Below are positions 12,578 to 26,063 of a stretch of DNA of 64,000 nucleotides, in pieces; the stretch's first letter is position 1, and the number at the start of each line of letters is the position of its first letter. The notes under the pieces were generated by a model that searched no databases, was not told the origin of the DNA, and worked only from the letters and a program-made list of their open reading frames with translations. The translations under genes and the position numbers were made by a program. This DNA comes from Pagrus major (taxonomy: Eukaryota; Chordata; Actinopteri; Spariformes; Sparidae). The DNA lies in assembly GCF_040436345.1 (NCBI RefSeq), contig NC_133225.1, positions 24,606,540 through 24,670,539 of the forward strand, read 5' to 3'.

Positions 12578-12731
12578 TTACAGAGTCCTAATTTCTACAC
12601 ATACACAAAGTGTAGTACTGCTTGAACATAAGCACTGAGTATTACAAAACAGCATGAACTGCTGATCACAATTTCAAAATTTGCTTCTTTGCTTTAAGGA
12701 GTAACGTAACAAAGGTTAAGTCCGGCTTGCA

Positions 12732-12748
12732 CCGCCATCTAGTGGTTG
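12732..12748 (-). promoter_or_regulatory. CTCF-like motif
   Basis: Read on the minus strand this is CAACCACTAGATGGCGG, which closely follows the vertebrate CTCF core (CCASYAGRKGGCGS). Occupancy cannot be judged from sequence. Confidence 0.45.
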
Positions 12749-15700
12749 TGGCACGCTGTGTCCACATTCTGTGCAAGGTAACGCCTGACATGTTACTAAG
12801 GTGCAATACTTTATCTCAGATTTTTGGGTTTACAAGTACAACAGATCACAACCCCACAAGAAAGCTTTTCCATTTGCAGTATCACTCGTACTGTATGACT
12901 GACACGTGACCTTGGAGAGGTGTGTTTTAGGAAAACTACAGCAATGAGTGCTTAGCACCAATGATGGAGACAAAGCAAAAAACAAAACAAAAACACAACA
13001 AAAATGAGAGGAAAAAGTTGAGTATATCACATATTACGGCTAACCAAATCAAGGAAGGGTAACAAAACATATCTTTTATAGCTGGTGGTGAACTTATAGT
13101 ACCAGAACCGATATCAAAACAGTACCCACCCATGATGTCCATAATGTGATTAGTAATACATCTAATACCTAGGTAATCCTTTACACAACAGTGGCATGCA
13201 AAATCAAACATTTACACCTTTTCACTGCCACAAAGTAGGAACTTGACTCATTTTTTCCAACTCCCTTAATGGCATTAAACTCATAACTTCAAGTGTACAT
13301 ACGCGTAATAATGACCGAAGATAGAAGTGCATTTTAGGAAACCCATTGAACAGAAAAAATACTTGAACTAGGAAAAAATTGTTATCAAACCAGTGACAAA
13401 ATTTAAAGCAACGATTCATAGATGCTTATCAAATTAATGGGCAACCTATACTGGCTATATTTAATCACCAATGTATTTTTTTCCTATAAAAATAATTTGA
13501 ATGAATCACTGTAACCCACAAGCGCCACTTCATTTCTGCTCACAAAGTGCACTATCAAAGGGGTCCTTGTTAGTCCCTCCAGGCTGAAATGTAAACAATT
13601 TTCATTTCAAAATGATATTTATCATTATAAATGTAATTTTCCAAAACCATTTTGATTATACCTAACACAGAAGGCTATGTACCAACACTTATCTAACAAG
13701 TGAAATGAAATATCATAATTTTCTCACATTTTATGGTAATATACTCTTATTTGGTCCACTATAGCTGGAATCACAGCTTGTTAGCTGGTAGCTCATTTGC
13801 CAGCAAAGCTAGTTAAAATGGCTGCATAATTCAAGCAGTCATATTAATAATTTTACACCTGTTTGGTCAATCATAAGTCTTTATGTGAAGAAGTTGAAGT
13901 AACAGTATTTTTTTAAATACTATGTATAATTCTGATATACATTTTTAGTGTCTGTGTCTTTATTTTTCAAGTTTCTAGCGGTACTTGGTTGGGGCTAAAA
14001 TGTAACATCGATCTAAATTCTTTGTTTTCCTGATTAGTTTGGAGTACAAACATTATAAACAATGGGTATACAGGCCTATGTCATGTCAGCAGCCTCTCAT
14101 ACCAAGTGTGATGTAAATTCAGTTGGCAACTGCGGGGGGAATAAGGTCTGTTTGACACTCACTTTCACAAAATGATTAAATATATTGATTTAAATCTGAT
14201 GCTTAAAAGCAGTGAGTTAAATGAAAGCAACCATCTTTGTTAATTATACTCTCGTTGTACTTGTGCTGTTGTTGCCTTGTGTCCAGCTAGACACAACATC
14301 AGTGTTTGGTTAAATACAACATTGTCTTATGTACGGGACGAGACACCTGTCCTGAGGGTAACACAAAGGAAATTATACTGGCTGGAACAAGAACACTTAA
14401 GGGCACTTTTCAACCAGAACCCGAAATCTGAAAATACTTTCTATTATCACTACAAATCCAGGATTTTATCAAAGCTCTTGGATCACTGACTCCAACCAAA
14501 ATCCTAAGAACAAAACAGAATCATTACAAACACCTGTCTGACTCATCAAAGACCGATCTGAACCAGACTGAAATCTCACATATACCTAAGAAACTGTGCT
14601 TTTTTTTGGATTTGTATGTACACAACACACAGAAATGCTTTCAGTATTTGCCTTGTGCTACTTCACAGTAAATACACGCTCATATAGTTTTACTAACACT
14701 TGAGATATTAACGAGTGAGCTTAAAGCAACACAGATTCCTCAAACTTTACAGTGATTGTCCAATTTTTCTACAAACAAAATCAACATCTGCCATTAGAAT
14801 AATGTTGAATAAAGTTGCTATAATGGCAATGCTGTAAAGCATAAATACACCCCAGAGGTAGAATTCACAAATTCATTTTTTATGTCCTGAAGATAAATGT
14901 GCAGAATGAAGACTGGACATGAGTTTAATTACCACTGAGTGAACACTTATGTCAGTAAGAAAATAACTTTTATATTCCTGATCACTAAAATAAATACTTT
15001 CACCTTTTTCTAAACCAGCAACATCATATGTGAAGTCAGTATTTCGGTGCACAGTTCCCATCTCTGTGTCTGTGTGTGTCTTGTTTTGGATAAAGTGCTT
15101 GTGTTTCTCTACTACCCATAATGCATATGTGCTGCTGGGTAGTACAGAGTCCCATCCTGAGCTCAGTTTCCCAGAAGCACCTAAACACTGCAACTGCACT
15201 GATTACATATGGATTTAAGAAATGTACAGCTGGAGGGATTGAACAAATTCCTAAGAAGTGAATTAGACATGGAGTACTACGTACTGTCTGATGTCAGGTA
15301 CAGCACAATATGGAGCATTCATTTGGATTGTTGGACAAAATTGTTTTGAAATATTTAAGAGAAGGCAAGAATGACTTTGACTGGAACTGAACGGTATGAA
15401 ACTTGATTTTCTTGAATTTCTTGTGCCTGCCTTTCAGGAAAAAAATCTTGAGACATTTAGTGTCTGGAATAGTGGATAACTTCCATTAATTTGGAAAACT
15501 CACTGATACCAGTACTATTGTTGTCAGTACTACCTCAGTACTGCTGCAAAAGATTTAATTCAACGTTTAATGCTGTAATTGCTAAGTACTTAATCCCAAT
15601 TTTGTTGTGCAAGCTGTTTGTGCAAATGGCAAGTAAATGGGGTTTTTAATATTTGTAATAATAGCTGTAATAAAGAAAGTAGATTAGAAGGTAACAGCTG

Positions 15701-16026
15701 TCTGGCAGATGCTAGGAGCTACATATTCCTCTATTGTAGTTTACTGATAAAGCTGACATTGACCTAAACGTCTTTAAAACTGCTGTTGTTCAAAATCTGT
15801 TCCAAGTAACTTTGCTAAGCAATTTCAGTGATTGTTACTCAGGAAAGTTTTTACCAGTGTAGGATTTTTAGACATCTAAATGTGAGTATTGTTTTTCTCG
15901 TATGGTGACAACACTAACCGGTGCTCTGTTAGAGCCTGGTGGTAACTGTGTCCATATTGGTGCGTCCTCAGTGCTAATACAGTGAAGCTTTGGGAAAGTG
16001 CCATCAGGGTGGCATGCTGGTGTGTC

Positions 16027-19000
16027 TCAGCTGGGCTGCTGGCTGAGAGCGGGCCAGGCCAGGGTTACATTCAGCTGCTGGTTGTGCTGGATCAGGGATG
16101 TGTGTCGATAGTGGAGGACCAGCTCTCTCAGCGATGAGTACAGGTTGTAGGGCTCAGCGAAGCCATAACCTGTGGACGTCCTGTAGATCACACAGTGCTT
16201 CACCTCCCCATCCACACTGCATGAGAGGAAATTTGTCACTTTCTATGCACAACACAACAAGTGATAATAATATGGATATTTTTAGGGTAGTTTTGGAATT
16301 GTGCAATATCTAACTTTCTATCAAAACAAAAGACATTTGCAGAGAATTTAATACTGAACTCTGTTTTCGGGTGTTAATGTACTGTAACTGGCTGAACACA
16401 CTGCCTGCGTGAGCAGCGCGTGTGCGTGGCAGAATGAGATAATGTTTTTAAGTTTTATTCACCTTAAATGTAGTCTTGTTCGCCGACTTCCCTATCACGG
16501 AAGAAGCAGCGGCGAGCTATTGAAACGCACCATTAACTTGAGTACGCTCATGGATTTCTCTGGGTTTGAACATTGTTGGAAATATTTGGGCTATTGTAAG
16601 TACACAACTCAACAAACCCATTAACATTTATTGGTTGCACCTATGTGCTAGTGTACCTAAATGAAAAAGTCAGGAGCCCTGATTAATTGAATTTTGAATG
16701 CCTAAAAGATGCAAAGTGGAATGTACTCACACAACAGAGCAGGCAAAGGAGCCTCTCTGAGTCTGGCTGTCTCTGATGAGGAAGGTCCCATCCCTCTTCC
16801 CCCTTAGCAGCTCCTCGGCCTCCTTTCGTCTCATACCGCCAACATACCAGCTCCTCTCCTCCTGGTGGGTATCATCTGCCAGGGTGTATGGGCTTGGGAA
16901 TGATAGGGAGGTAGAAGAGTTAGATTAGTTAGGAAATAGATTTTTAAAACATACAATACAATACATACAATTCTATTAAGATGCAATGCCTCTCACAGCT
17001 ATCAGTACTAATTTCTTATCTAAAGCTTTAGCAGGTGAATGTCTTGACCTGTCCTTCATACAAACGTGGCCAACTGAACCTGGGTTCTTTGCCACTTACC
17101 TGTGCCAATTGATCTTACCAACAGAAGAGTTGCATACAAGCACTGTTGGACAGATGCATTTAGGCCATTTTGTAATATGTATTGTTGAACCATATTGTTT
17201 GTGTGCTGTGTATTTTCTTTGCTGACGTACTCTATGGTTCATGGTACGGATATTTAAAAACATTTACATCTATAGTAGAAGCATGATTCAGGTTCTTGTG
17301 AGTGGCAGATTGTATGATATGGAAAAAAAATCCTTTTTTGTTTTGATTTAAAAACTATAAGCTCAGTTGACCTGGATAGATGAAGATACTCACTCTTCTT
17401 CTTCGTTCCTGATGCCCAGCCAGTCATTAATCTGGCTCTGTCTAGTGCCTTGCTGGGTGAGCCAGCTGAAACATAAACAAAACTTAGTAAAACAGGCTGC
17501 AGTATGTGCGAAGCATTCTGAAAGATGTACCCTATGGGACTCAACCACGCAATATTTTGGGCTTCGAAGCTTCACTGAGAATTTCCCGTGAATATTTAAA
17601 GTCACAGCTTGACACGTGCTTGCAAGGACACTTTTTCAGCTTGCAGAACCTGTTCTCTGATCACGTGCATGCACCAGGTTTTTATCTGTGTGGGTTTTGA
17701 GAATAATTAAACGCCAGAGTTCTGTTTCTTGCTCTTTACCAGTCTTTTGCCTCTTTTTTGATGTTGCGTTGTTACGTGTACAACAACAAAAAACACTCTA
17801 AAACTGATTTGGACATCCGATATCATGGCAATGTCACTCCTAGTACCCTATCAGTTCTTCTCTTTTTATTATATTAAATATAATCCTGAAGATGAGACAG
17901 CAGGCTCTTGTCACAAGACAAGAGAGCTTCACAAAAGGCAGTTTATATTAGTGTCCAGTGTAGTGTTTTGATTGTAGTGTTTTTGTATTTCCACAACACA
18001 TCTGTGGGGCACCATCCAAAGAAAGATGAATTTTCCTACATTAAAGAGTTGGTAATGGATAGTAATAATGTCATCAGCTTTATCAGACCTCGAGTCCTGT
18101 TGTATTTCTATAAAGTGACAGCACCTGTCTGTGTAAAGACTCAAGGCTGAGAGTGTAAACTTTTCAGTCATAGTCAAAACATGAATAGGCTACATCTGCT
18201 TCTTTGAATTTACTGAAGAAAGAAATGAGTAGGAGTCAGCTCTTCCCATCAGGGTCATAATAACGCCCCATACTGAGCATACTGGAGATCCACAGCTGTG
18301 GCAATGAGCGCAATGAGAACAGCTGATTGCTTTTTCTATGTTTACAACTCAGCTGTGTCATTGGTATGTGACAGACTGTTCTGAACCAAACATTTTATCA
18401 GTGATATCTCAGATGGATTTCATCTCATGTTAGCCTGTCAGCTAACTAAACAGAGTTGTGTTAACACACCAAATTTGCACTGGGGTTTGGGACCACATGT
18501 GGGGTCACCTGATATGCAGACAGATTTGTGCGACAGTGATGACGACTGATGTACCTGCTTGATACAGAAAAGTACGGTCAATTTAACTCGTTTTTAATTT
18601 ATTCTGAATATATTTTTATTTCTATGGTTGCTAGCACCTCTTGCTCTGCAGTGTACGCTGCGCACAAAGCTTCTTTTTTTTTTTTTTGCCTTTTTCGCCC
18701 TTTATCATGTACTTGATATATATTTCAATATATACTTAGTAGAAAAGAGTTTTTTAGGAGCAAACATGAAAACACAGGCCAGTAAAGGACAAGAATCTTT
18801 CTCCATCAGTATGAAATCTAGATCATGATCATTTGCTAAAGGGTTGAACTTACAGCAGGTATTGATCTCTGATCTTCCTGAGCTGCACAAGGTCGGGCTT
18901 CATGCTGTTCATTTTTTTGTCGACCTCCAGGTGAGCCAGAGCCTTCGTCCTCAGCTCCTCCTCCAATTTCTTCTTGCTGCTGTGGATCTCCTCCACCCTT

Positions 19001-22000
19001 GACTGTAGCTCATCTGAATTGTTTTGAATCCTGGAGGAGGAATACGAGGAGCAATTTCAGTGAACAATTATGCTAGCTTGTTGTGAGCATGATTTTTTTT
19101 TTTTCCATTATAAAATACACAAAAAGTGACATTTTGGAATCGGAAAAAGGGGTTGGCATTAGGAAGCATACCTGTCAGTCTCTGTACTGCTGTCTAATGT
19201 GAGAAACATGTCGATGTACTCCTTGCTGTAGCGTTCTTGAGTTTCACACTCCTCCTCAAAGATCCGAATGATTTCACTGAAAGCCTCTATGGCTGTCCGC
19301 TTGCTCTGCAGTTCCTGGAGAGGAGAGGACACAAATCTTTACTTTTACTGTCAAGGTTGTGTTGTGGTAAAGCATTTAGAAGTAAAAATATATAACTCTA
19401 ATCCAATAAAACCACAGATTTGTGTAGTAAAATGAATTCTGAGTGATAAGGATGCTGTTGTACCTGGGCAGTTTGGTTAAACATCTCATACAGATGGTCA
19501 TACTCTTTGCTCTTCTCTTTGTATTGATCCTGGAATATCCTCAGCTGCTGTCCAACTGCATCAATGTCAACTTCCATCACAACCTGCTGCTTTACAGACA
19601 AGAATGTAAAATATATTTAGGACCAGGTCCATTTTTAAAGCTCCTATAATTCAGTTAGTCTGATCTAAATGACCATAACAAAAGGTTGGAGAACCATTTG
19701 ACAATGTAAAATTGCTTCCATGTTCAATATCCATCCAGTTCTAATGCAGACAAAACCACATATAAGCCAACAGAAATTCAAGTAAAACCAGAACAATAAC
19801 AATAAACCTCTATAATAAATAGATAAAAAGAATTACGTCTTTGTATTTAGTAATTGTACAAGTAAATTAATAAAAGTGCAGAATAATTGTTGTAATATAA
19901 GACAGTGCACATTCACAGCTCAAGGCCTCATAAACCCACCTGCTGGTATCTTGATATGGGGTACAGTAACCGCGTGTCCAGTTTAGAGTTGTACTGGGCC
20001 AATGACTTGTTCTGGTAATACTGGATCAGGTCCACCATAGAGGGAAAGGCCAGTGGCTCAGAGAAACCGTACTTCCCTTCTTGATGGAAAATTTTTATCA
20101 GTCTGTTGGAGCTGTCTTTTCTGCAAAAGTGAGAGTATAACTGTCACACCAAACTGCCAATACTCCCATTGAAGCACAAAGAAAAAAATACCCCTCTGTT
20201 AACACTTCCCACTCTCTGTTTACTTCAAATTGAATATCTGATGGTGAAGCAAGTAACAGTAAAATTTGTTTCCTCTTTAGAATAAAAGAAGAAAAAAAAT
20301 GGAGCTTCACAAATACTTTGGATTCCTTTTAAGTTAAATACTTTGGCAAGTGGACATTTCACGTGCCTGGTGTGTGATCCAAAAATTTTACGGGCCCTGC
20401 AGAACTCTAGCACAAGTGTTGCTGGTGTGAGATATATTTACTCTAATGCGGACAGGAGCAGCCGGTCAGCATCAAACTTGTGGGATCAGTGTGGGATGAA
20501 TTTCAGATATGGAAGTATGGTACGCACTTCTTATTGAGCTTAACCTACTGATGTAAATGCTTTGTCTTCAACACCCAACCATAGTCCTGCACAGACCTAT
20601 ACCTGGATACTAACATCCATACAACACAGTTTCATCTCATAATCCAAATTAACACCTTTTCTACATTGACTGTGGACTGAAAGCAGCAAATAAGTTTTCC
20701 ATTACTGTCTAAACTGGGTCTGTTCAACAACAGTCTTATTGTGCTCTCAGAAAGGAAGTTTTAAATTTAACAGACCAGTGGACGCTCAAATTATATAGAC
20801 TTAAAATCTAATAGGAGCTTTGGGTCGCATACAGACTGTGTATAAAGCAGGTGCCAAGTGTAAAGAAGACAGTGTAGACAGCGTTGACTGAAGTTGGAGC
20901 GTGTCCCTTCCTTCAGACAAATGTGAGAGGGGTGACTAGAAAAACACGACTGAAAGAAACCGTCTGTAGACAGGAGGGTGTTATGTTGCTGACCGCTGGT
21001 GTCTGCGCCAGATGCTAATCAACAAAGCTTTGAATCAGAAACCCAGACTGCCCTTATTCAGCTAAAATTGGCCAGAAACCAGGCCATGTCTAAAGTTACC
21101 TTTTTAAACCAGTAAAACTAAATTAAGACTTTGAAACCAGGAACTATTAACTGATCTCTGACCACATGTATGCAAGTTGGGTCGATCACAACCTTTCCAT
21201 ACAGAGCACAGATAATTATTATGTTAACAGCGGCTCAAAGGATAAGAACACTTTATAAGTCATGCAGAGTCCACATGAAAACTGTGTATACAGTTTGTGT
21301 ACATGTCACAAAATGGACTCTAAAAGTAGTTACCTTAGTGTGAGGGTGTATTCCCCCTTAGCCTTACTGGAAGCATCTCGGACCAGGAATGTGCCATCAG
21401 GAGTGTTTCTCATCATCTCATTTACTTCCTCTCTGGACAGCAACGAAACACAGTATGGTTTTAAACATGTAGGAGTTTTAGGAAAAGCAATTCATAGAAA
21501 ACCATCAACACGTACTGTGACATTATTATTACCTCGAGATATTTCCCCAGTACCACTCTGCATCAGACAAATGGTTGTCATCAGAGCCGGTGCCACATGC
21601 TGCCATCGCTTTGGTTATGTTGTTCTTGGGTTGAAGTTCTGACCACAAAGGGATATTAGAACTTTTGGTTACTAACATAGAGTTACAAACACAAAAATAC
21701 AGAGATTAGCAGGATTACCAAGCATTATTGTATGTCGTTTTTTATTGTTATCCTCACTCTTATTATTATTAATAAAACCGTGCATGTTCTGAATTGAACT
21801 TAACTGAATTTAGATATCAGGGCTTATTTTCTATGTCAAAAATCCCTGTTGCTTCTATCCATTTTTAAGTATAAAAAACTACATCCATAAAAGATGATTC
21901 ATCATATTCTCCATCCTTTTTACACTCATTACATAACGTCATCTTCTTATTGATCAACGGCAAATAATTCCCAGCGTTCAAGTTTTGATTTCTAAAATGA

Positions 22001-25000
22001 TAAGATTACAAAACAGGTAATTGAGCTACAAATATGAAGGATGCTTGCATTAGTGTTGTGAACGATAGATATATAAATACATATTGATTCTGAATATCTG
22101 AAACAGTTTCAATATAAATTTTCTAGCTTCCAGCAAACTACCCTTTGCTTAGCTGCACAATTTGACACACACAGTATTTCTAAAGGCCTAATCTAAAGAA
22201 AAAGAAAAAGAAATCATTGTTTGTCAAAAGTTAATGTTTACTTAAGTCTTTTTTGCTGTTCACTGCCACAGAGAAAAGAAAAGTTATATGTCGTTATGTC
22301 ATAGCCTTGTTATATTTATCTTTTAATAAAAATCTAAGATGGTGCAGAATATAGTTATTTTTCAAGGTATTGTATCGAAGTAAGAATTTCCAGTATCATG
22401 ACAACACTAACTTGTATTAAGAAAACTAATTAAAAACAGTAGCAGTTTGTGCTCACACTCCTTATTTTCCTTATTTTATAACAAAAGCGATTTAAATATG
22501 CTACAAAAGATCTGTTTCACATCTAACAAGCAGAACAAAGAGATGGTGGAGATTACCTCCTTCCTTTGCAATGTTGGTTCTCAGGGCAGGAAACACATCA
22601 TCAGGATCAACAGGGGAGGAAGGGTCCTGCAGGAACGCTGTCAGGGTGTGAGACTGAGCCTCGCTGTCGTTTTGGCCCATCTCCGGCTCCAAGAACTCTG
22701 CAAAATCAACTGCACAGTGTCCCAGTGTTACTCCTGATGTCAGTTGAGGCCAGTCTGTATGTGGCTATCTGCACTTTGTGGCTGTTCAGCACACACTGCT
22801 GGCCCACTGACAAGGACTCCAGAGGGAGATATCATTTGTGTTGCTTAGTCTTGCACCATGTGGGAGACTCTGTCCAGACTAGTCTGCTGACAGGTGACAC
22901 TGTCTGACTGCCTAAAATACCAGAACGGGCACTCCTCAACACTCAGGCACACTCAGCCAGAGTCAGTGCTGCTTGGTGCTCGACCTCGCCTTGCCTCGCC
23001 TCGCCTCGCCTAACAAACAACAGCTGTCTGCAGCGAGATGCCATGTGGGCCTGAAGGACTCGAGCTGATATGCCACTGTGCCTGTTTGTGTTTATTGTCC
23101 CTGTGTGTTAATGTGGCATTAGGGAGGCAGGGAAAGGTGAGAACCTGCCTGTCAGGCATTTCCTGAAAGCATTACATTTATGTGTGAAGTTGTTGCGTTT
23201 ACCAGTATGTGGCTATGCACAAATGTGCCGTTGCATGTGTGTTGTAAGGGGCGTGCTGTTAGCAGGTGATGTAAATCATCCCTTCAGCACTTGTGATGGC
23301 ATGCCTGGAGATGCATTAAATTGCTGCAGCAGACAGTGCTGCATGTTCAAGGAATCATATGTATGCTGTTGTAAAATTAGAAAGGGCGTAAACTCATTAA
23401 CCCAGGTCCCACAAACATTGAAGCTCTGTCAAAACTTGCCTGGTATAAAAACCTAATAAAGGCTGCAGTAAATCTTGAGTGAAGGTGAATCGTTCAACTC
23501 ACTAAGCCCTTAACCCATGTGATCCCAACTATTAGCATTTCTCTTTGAGTTTGTGAAAGTATTGTTGTCTAGAGCAGAAACAATTTGTCGATGAATTTTT
23601 AAGTCATCACAAAATGTATTTGCAAATATTGCAATAATTTATGTAATACATCTGCCAAGTAGTTTATTTTTTCAACTGTTTCCGTTGGTTAGTTTGTGGG
23701 TTTGTCAACAGGCAGCATTTCCACAAAGCTGGGCTGAGGATGGGTCTTGGCCCAGAATAGACTTCGTTAACATTAGGCGTATTTAGGTGGCTGGTATCTA
23801 TGCATCTAGGGGATTTAAACATTTTTTTTTTATAAAGGGGGGTCTTTCTCCAGTCGCTATAGGTAACAAATAGGGGTAGAAACCTGCAGCTACCTACAAT
23901 GTAAATAATGGGGATTCAGAAAGGTAACAACAGTGGTTAGGCTTGATTCAAGTAAAGGTGACAGTTGGGCCTTGGTGGAGGTATGCACTCTACACTCTAG
24001 TTGTTTAAACATTCCATAGTCCTAACCTCTCAATTGTGAGTATTTGATATTTAAACTGAATATTTGTTTTGAAGATGCCACAATTGATGGCATCTAATAT
24101 TTTAAACTCTAAATGATTAATAGGCAAATCAAGATGGTAACCAGCAGATTAATCATGATCATGAAAGCAGTTAATTACATCATAATGGTCTCCTGTAGTA
24201 GTCTTCTATTGTAGTCATTAATTAGAAAAGGTTTGACTGTGTTTCTGAGAAATCAACAATGCAACAGTGCCAGCAGAAGATGCATATCAGACCTGTGACA
24301 ACCTGAGAAAACTTCCGCTTTACAGTCTAAAAGCAATGTTATGCCTCATAATCAATTAATTTATTTAAAAATTGACCAAAATCACAAATTCAAACTGCTG
24401 GACGTCTTAACTGGATTCTACAAAGTTTTAATTTCCCACTGACTGGATGTGTCTGACAGCAATGCTTCTTGGGTATTTTAGTTGACTTACTCATTAATTT
24501 TTTATGTACGCAGTCATTGTATCTCCTTTTTTCTTTTATCTTTTTTTTTTAATCAATGAACTGTATTATTTTCATACACACTCATTATGTTTCATGAGAA
24601 TCAAATGATAATCTAGGCCTTGAAATGGTTCTAACTGCTGGTCAACTAATACTCGATGCTTAACGTGCAGAAACAGTTACACATATTGTTTTGGATATAT
24701 TAGCATCAGATACATTTGCAGTATTCAGCATGTCTGAAGACTAAACAGTAGTTTGGTTTGAAAATGTTTTGCACAAAAAAGGATGAAATTACGCAAAGCC
24801 AGCACCTCTGTGACAATATTTCTACATCATCATTTTCATCTGTTTATTATAATTGATCAAATGCATCAGAATAAGTGTTATCACCAAAATATCAGTATCG
24901 ATGTTTAAAAATGATTCGTACCTTGAACTGCTGGTGAATGCTCAGGCCTAGTAGCCATGGATATGTCCATCTGCTGTCGTGATTGGTTAAGCGGTGATGA

Positions 25001-25159
25001 CATCATCACAGGAAATACAGATTGGGGCTCAGGATTATCCACCATATGGTTGGTGCCCTCGTTGATGACCACAGCCTCGTCCCTGAGATGGAGGCATGCA
25101 AGTGATGATGTTGGGAGATCGTTGTCCTCCGCTCTGAGCTCGAAACCCTCCTCTGCCAT
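16027..25159 (-). CDS. pik3r2: class IA PI3-kinase regulatory subunit, PIK3R2-like, 11 exons, 544 aa
   Basis: Adaptor that binds p110 through its inter-SH2 coil and phosphotyrosine through two SH2 domains. Exons: 25159-24922, 22697-22557, 21638-21533, 21432-21334, 20120-19940, 19589-19464, 19314-19172, 19030-18854, 17465-17394, 16892-16731, 16216-16027. All are GT-AG with matching phases, 1635 nt in total. N-SH2 spans about 152-255 ([23 protein letters not shown]), the inter-SH2 coil about 256-430 ([28 protein letters not shown]), and C-SH2 about 445-544 ([32 protein letters not shown]). [32 protein letters not shown] and CVIYRT favour PIK3R2 over PIK3R1 or PIK3R3, as does the ifi30 neighbour. 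The SH3 and RhoGAP-like domains of p85 are absent; residues 1-150 are unfamiliar except a p85-like MAEEGF start. Family certain, paralogue probable. Confidence 0.9.
22051..22409. mobile_element. hAT-like MITE in pik3r2 intron
   Basis: The ends TAGTGTTGTGAACGATA and TATCATGACAACACTA are inverted repeats, and an inner block (TTTTCAAGGTATTGTATCGAAG) is typical of a common fish repeat. The flanks GCTTGCAT and ACTTGTAT agree at 6 of 8 positions, suggesting an 8-bp target duplication. Confidence 0.65.
22984..23011 (+). repeat. short CCTCG-rich tandem repeat
   Basis: Several copies of a CTCGC/CTTGC-type pentamer occur in a row in the first half of pik3r2, between its first and second coding exons. 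Confidence 0.7.
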
Positions 25160-25790
25160 TTTCACAACATTGACTGAATTGTCCTGCTAAGTTTTGTTAA
25201 GGTGCTGAAGTAGCAGGATGGTAGGTGCCACGGTGCTGATGATCACATACTATCAGCTTATAGTTATACTCATGGCTGAGGATAGAGAGGGTGACGGTAC
25301 AGAGTTCAAGGTTGCCCTGTGTTGTGGAGGTAGAGCATGTTCCTCAGCCGGAACCCACGGTTTAACCTCATCACAGAGCAGAGCGATGACATTGCCAGTA
25401 GATCCTGAGTTTTTACTTTTATATACTCAGAATTCTCTATAGTCGAGCACTTTTCTGCTTCACAGTCATTCGCTTAAAGGGCTTCATACCTGGGAGCTAC
25501 CCAGAACAACCACAGTTGGTTACTGAACAGCTGAGTGCCTCCCTCATAGACACCCTGACATTATTTATTGAGCTGTAAACCCACTGGAGAGTGACAAACC
25601 GGAGCACGACTGTCGGATTTCTTCCTCAAGGACTCACGCTTCATTTCATATCAGAAAACCTAAAACAAAAAAGGCACAAAGTTTCAGATTCAGTACTGTA
25701 GAAATGGGAAAATATGCACTTTTTTGCTTTTTTTTGGTGTTTTTTTTGAATGCGAACATCTGGCCATATAATAGTGTAATATATCTGCAC

Positions 25791-26063
25791 TAGGGCTGCA
25801 CAGAATCGTTTTAGCATCGACTTTCCCAGAAAGTGTAATATCAAGTAAGATATTAGATAATTGGATACATGGGAGATGGTTGCTTGTGAGAAACATTCAT
25901 TGATCATTATTGATCAATTTATGAAACAAAGCAGGGCCTATGATTAATAATTTCCAAATCAAGTTGTCTAATGAAAATTCCTCTATTTTATCATATGGCA
26001 ATATATATTGCAGAAAACCAAAATATTGCAATGTCATTTTTTTTCCAATATTGTGCAGCCCCA
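25791..26063. mobile_element. hAT-like MITE, same family as 10544
   Basis: Begins TAGGGCTGCACAGAATCG and ends ATTGTGCAGCCCCA. The flanks ATCTGCAC (25783-25790) and ATATGCAC (26064-26071) match at 7 of 8 positions. It lies just upstream of the first pik3r2 coding exon. Confidence 0.8.

Larger units (their letters stand above)
9191..16026. other. gene-free stretch, part possibly a long pik3r2 3' UTR
   Basis: No coding exon is recognisable over almost 7 kb; the open frames seen look random. It holds two short DNA transposons (10544-10841 and 12156-12577), a CTCF-like motif at about 12732-12748, and a 9-bp hairpin (TACTACCCA / TGGGTAGTA, 15110-15144). It lies directly 3' of the minus-strand pik3r2 stop, and a minus-strand AATAAA at 9958-9963 could end a roughly 6-kb 3' UTR. 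That reading is inference. Confidence 0.35.

Noticed and set aside
15110-15144. Hairpin TACTACCCA...TGGGTAGTA considered as an RNA gene or ZNF143-type site
   Set aside because: Nine-base stem with no further structure; the motif match is weak.
21262-21642. 126-codon plus-strand frame
   Set aside because: Antisense to two pik3r2 SH2 exons and their short intron.
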